Shown piece by piece: positions 62,070 through 64,000 of a stretch of DNA of 64,000 nt (its first letter is position 1; each line of letters opens with the position of its first letter). The DNA is from Hyposmocoma kahamanoa (taxonomy: Eukaryota; Arthropoda; Insecta; Lepidoptera; Cosmopterigidae), in assembly GCF_003589595.1 (NCBI RefSeq), contig NW_020654422.1:10931007-10995006 (forward strand), read 5' to 3'. The position numbers and the translations under genes are program-made. The notes beneath the pieces were generated by a model. It was not told where the DNA came from and searched no databases. It saw only the letters and a list, made by a program, of their open reading frames with translations.

Positions 62070-62740
62070 TGCTTGTGTTCGCGTCTTGTTCTTCCGTGTG
62101 TTATAAGAGTGTCCTCCTCATCGTTGTTCGGCTGTAATAATTGTATATGACGAGACGTAGTTGGCTTTTCACCTTTAAAATTCCTACTTTCCTGAGTTTT
62201 GATGGGTTGCAGTACTGCGGGAGACAGTTTTGAAGTGCCGCCGAAGCTTTCTTCTTCAATATATAGTTTGACTTCTAAATACACTTGCTCGGTTTTCTTG
62301 TAACAAATCCCCAACGAAATAATTGTCATCAGATGTTAAGAACTGCGTCATTTTCTCATGATTCGCTTATAACTTGTAATATGTTGTTTACTTAAGAATT
62401 CATTACCTTTCTTGTTAATAAAATGTTCAAATGTGCACAAACTTGATTCTGTATGTAAGCTTGCATTTCACAACAAAACTTCCACACTTGTTACTTGCTG
62501 TAATGCTTGATGCTTGCAGGTTCCTGATTGGTTAGCGCCTAATGTGCTCATGGGTGCTATATGCGCCTTCTCAATACAACCGGTGAGAACCGCTAGTGGG
62601 AGGCCGACTGTACCGATTCGCTAACACTCGAAAAACGCAAAAAGACCACTAACTCGCTGCTCGAAGGACCAATGTTCTCGTCTTGTTCTTGCTACACAAA
62701 CTATCTTGATTATAATGCTCAAAAGTCAATGCGACAAAAG
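62070..62740 (-). other. Block replacing the copia RT palm
   Basis: Not copia RT text. One frame at 62060-62329 has unrecognised protein-like sequence (EESFGGTSKLSPAVLQPIKT). Near 62,650-62,690 the minus strand reads ACATTGGTCCTTCGAGCAG, reminiscent of the leader next to the primer-binding site in insect LTR elements. AAGAACAAGACG occurs twice, near 62,680 and 62,085 (minus strand). It may be a nested insertion or a recombination product. Confidence 0.35.
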
Positions 62741-63300
62741 TTAATTATATTCTTCTTTCATAGCTTCTAACCAATATTTCGCTTTTTCACATTTTATAGC
62801 TTGATTGTACGTTCTAGGTTCATTTCGTCCTGTAAGCGCTAGTTCCATGAAATAATTCACTTCATAATCTTTGAACCAAAATGGAGGATGCCGATGTTCG
62901 TTTTGTATGCTGATGTTGTGGAGTAAGAGCAAATGCTGTGCTACCAAATACTCGAAGATTACTGAGATTTACTTTATTACCAGTCCATAGCTCTTCAGGA
63001 GTAGCTTTAGTCAAAGCAGCATTAGACTACGATTTTTTTAAATAACAAGCAGTGTTTACTGCTTCAGCCCAATATTTCTTCTCCAAATTAGCGTCTTGCA
63101 GCATAGCTCTGACTTTTTCAACTAACGTCCTATTCAAACGTTCGGAAACGCCGTTTTGTTGTGGTGTATAAGGAACAGTTGTTTCGTAAACAATACCGCA
63201 TTACTTTAAATAATTCGCCAAACTTTTATTACTATATTCTGTACCGTTATCACTCCTAATGCGCTTTATCTTTAGATTGGTTTGATTTTCTACTAATGTT
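62741..63300 (-). pseudogene. copia integrase C-terminal half and RT linker
   Basis: Reading down: IKRIRSDNGTEYSNKSLANY, a stop, CGIVYETTVPYTPQQNGVSE and RLNRTLVEKVRAMLQD, WAEAVNTACYLKKS, a second stop, then TPEELWTGNKVNLSNLRVFG. The second Asp (RSDNGTEY) and the Glu (NGVSER) of the integrase DDE core are present. After a shift, EPRTYNQAIKCEKAKYWLEA and MKEEYN mark the start of the RT region. The zinc-binding domain and first Asp are missing, apparently lost where SINE-2 now sits. Confidence 0.88.
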
Positions 63301-63323
63301 ATAATTATTAATACAAAGATCGA

Positions 63324-63619
63324 ACACTCAGAAAAATAACTCAGAAAAAATTCTTTCGATCCGGTCGGATTCGAACCGACGTCTTCTTACATACCGTGGC
63401 AGACGCTAGACCAACTAAGCCACGGAACGAACCAACGGACCTTACGAATTTTTCTACGTGCTTGCGTCGTGTTTTTGTACTTGGTCTTTCAACGACTTTT
63501 TAGTCGTAGCGCCATCTATGAGAAATCTATTACAGATTTATCACCCAGTTAGTGCCTTTACAGCTACCAGTCCTGGCGAGAGATGTCGCTATTCACTGTA
63601 TTAATTAAATTTTTATTGA
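63324..63619 (-). repeat. tRNA-related repeat (SINE-2, copy 2)
   Basis: Same structure as the 50.9 kb copy at high identity, including the T arm GTCGGTTCGAATCCGAC and the A-rich plus-strand tail (TTAATTAAATTTTTATTG). CTCAGAAAAA is duplicated at its left edge. No exact target duplication was found. It lies between the copia pre-integrase and integrase segments. Confidence 0.85.
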
Positions 63620-63631
63620 ATTGATATTCAA

Positions 63632-63883
63632 TTATTTTTTTGTGAAATTACTTATACTAGGCTCTTGACCATTCGCAAATACTGAATAACATCCCCGTTT
63701 ATTATCAATTTTATAAATACCGTCCACATTAGTAGCTGTCAAATCACAGGAACCGGTTACGCACACATTGTCCTTCCGGAAAATATGACTTTTATTAATA
63801 TCAAATATTAACAGATAGCCTTTAGCTGCGACTTTGAGAACAGACAAAAGATTAGCTGCTACATTTGGAACATATAAGGTGTT
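63632..63883 (-). pseudogene. copia protease-to-integrase linker (GAG-pre-integrase)
   Basis: LYVPNVAANLLSVLKVAAKG followed by YLLIFDINKSHIFRKDN and GIYKIDNKRGCYSVFA is typical of the segment between protease and the integrase zinc finger in copia elements. The LWHxRLGH motif expected next is absent. Confidence 0.8.
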
Positions 63884-63903
63884 ATATATATATATATATA
63901 TAC
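63884..63903. repeat. AT dinucleotide run
   Basis: About ten TA units inside the copia frame between IVY and the NTLYVPN segment; probably a replication-slippage expansion. Confidence 0.85.
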
Positions 63904-64000
63904 ACTATGGTTGGTAGATCTATGGTTGAAATTGACACTGTAAAATGTCTTCTGCAAATAATAAAAATGCTTGGATTATGTTAATATTAGTTTATTTCAT

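Larger units (their letters stand above)
61231..64000 (-). mobile_element. Decayed Ty1/copia retrotransposon (runs off the window)
   Basis: Pol domains appear in copia order on the minus strand: GAG-pre-integrase text (from 63.9 kb), integrase core (63.3-62.95), linker and start of RT (62.95-62.74), RT C-terminus (62.07-61.8) and RNase H (61.8-61.23). Integrase before RT is diagnostic of the copia group. It is broken by frameshifts, at least four in-frame stops, a SINE-2 insertion and an unrelated 0.67 kb block in place of most of the RT palm. The gag end and 5' LTR lie beyond the window. Confidence 0.9.

Noticed and set aside
1..64000. CRISPR arrays, operons, bacterial signals
   Set aside because: Introns, SINEs and LINEs show animal DNA; no direct-repeat/spacer pattern was seen.

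Overview
Kind of organism. This is AT-rich, intron-containing animal DNA with a very high load of degraded transposable elements. The two host genes, an insect-type Ets98B and a short nuclear mitochondrial SSB gene, together with repeat types that look lepidopteran, suggest a moth or butterfly. That assignment is inference. One run of 10 N inside a long simple repeat marks an assembly gap.

Layout. Positions 1-53,000 hold no host gene I can support. This stretch looks like a gene desert upstream of a developmental transcription factor. It holds SINEs, LINE remnants, a pogo-like element, a mariner, several terminal-inverted-repeat elements and a scatter of GC-rich patches. Near 32.3-37.1 kb a LINE is interrupted by a second repeat (called RepA here). 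RepA is interrupted by a 3.5 kb DNA transposon, which in turn carries a SINE and a mariner.

Host genes. Ets98B (+ strand) has a probable non-coding first exon ending at 53,445 and four coding exons between 55,399 and 57,139. They splice in frame to 473 aa, with a Pointed/SAM domain, an ETS domain and a C-terminal tail carrying CtBP- and SUMO-type motifs. mtSSB (- strand, 60,806 to 59,644) has three exons splicing to 150 aa. The two genes converge tail to tail, with a deleted Harbinger-like transposon between them.

Right end. A decayed Ty1/copia retrotransposon (- strand) runs from 61,231 off the window edge. It is broken by a tRNA-related element also found at 50.9 kb.

Most striking signals: the nested stack; a tRNA-related repeat whose A-rich tail lies at the wrong end for its internal promoter; a set of near-perfect 13-18 bp fold-backs; a pogo-like element retaining an intact 47-codon psq-type helix-turn-helix exon; and three ACCGGAAG octamers within 390 bp upstream of the ETS gene. 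Repeat names RepA, RepC, RepD, SINE-1 and SINE-2 are local labels; no database was searched.
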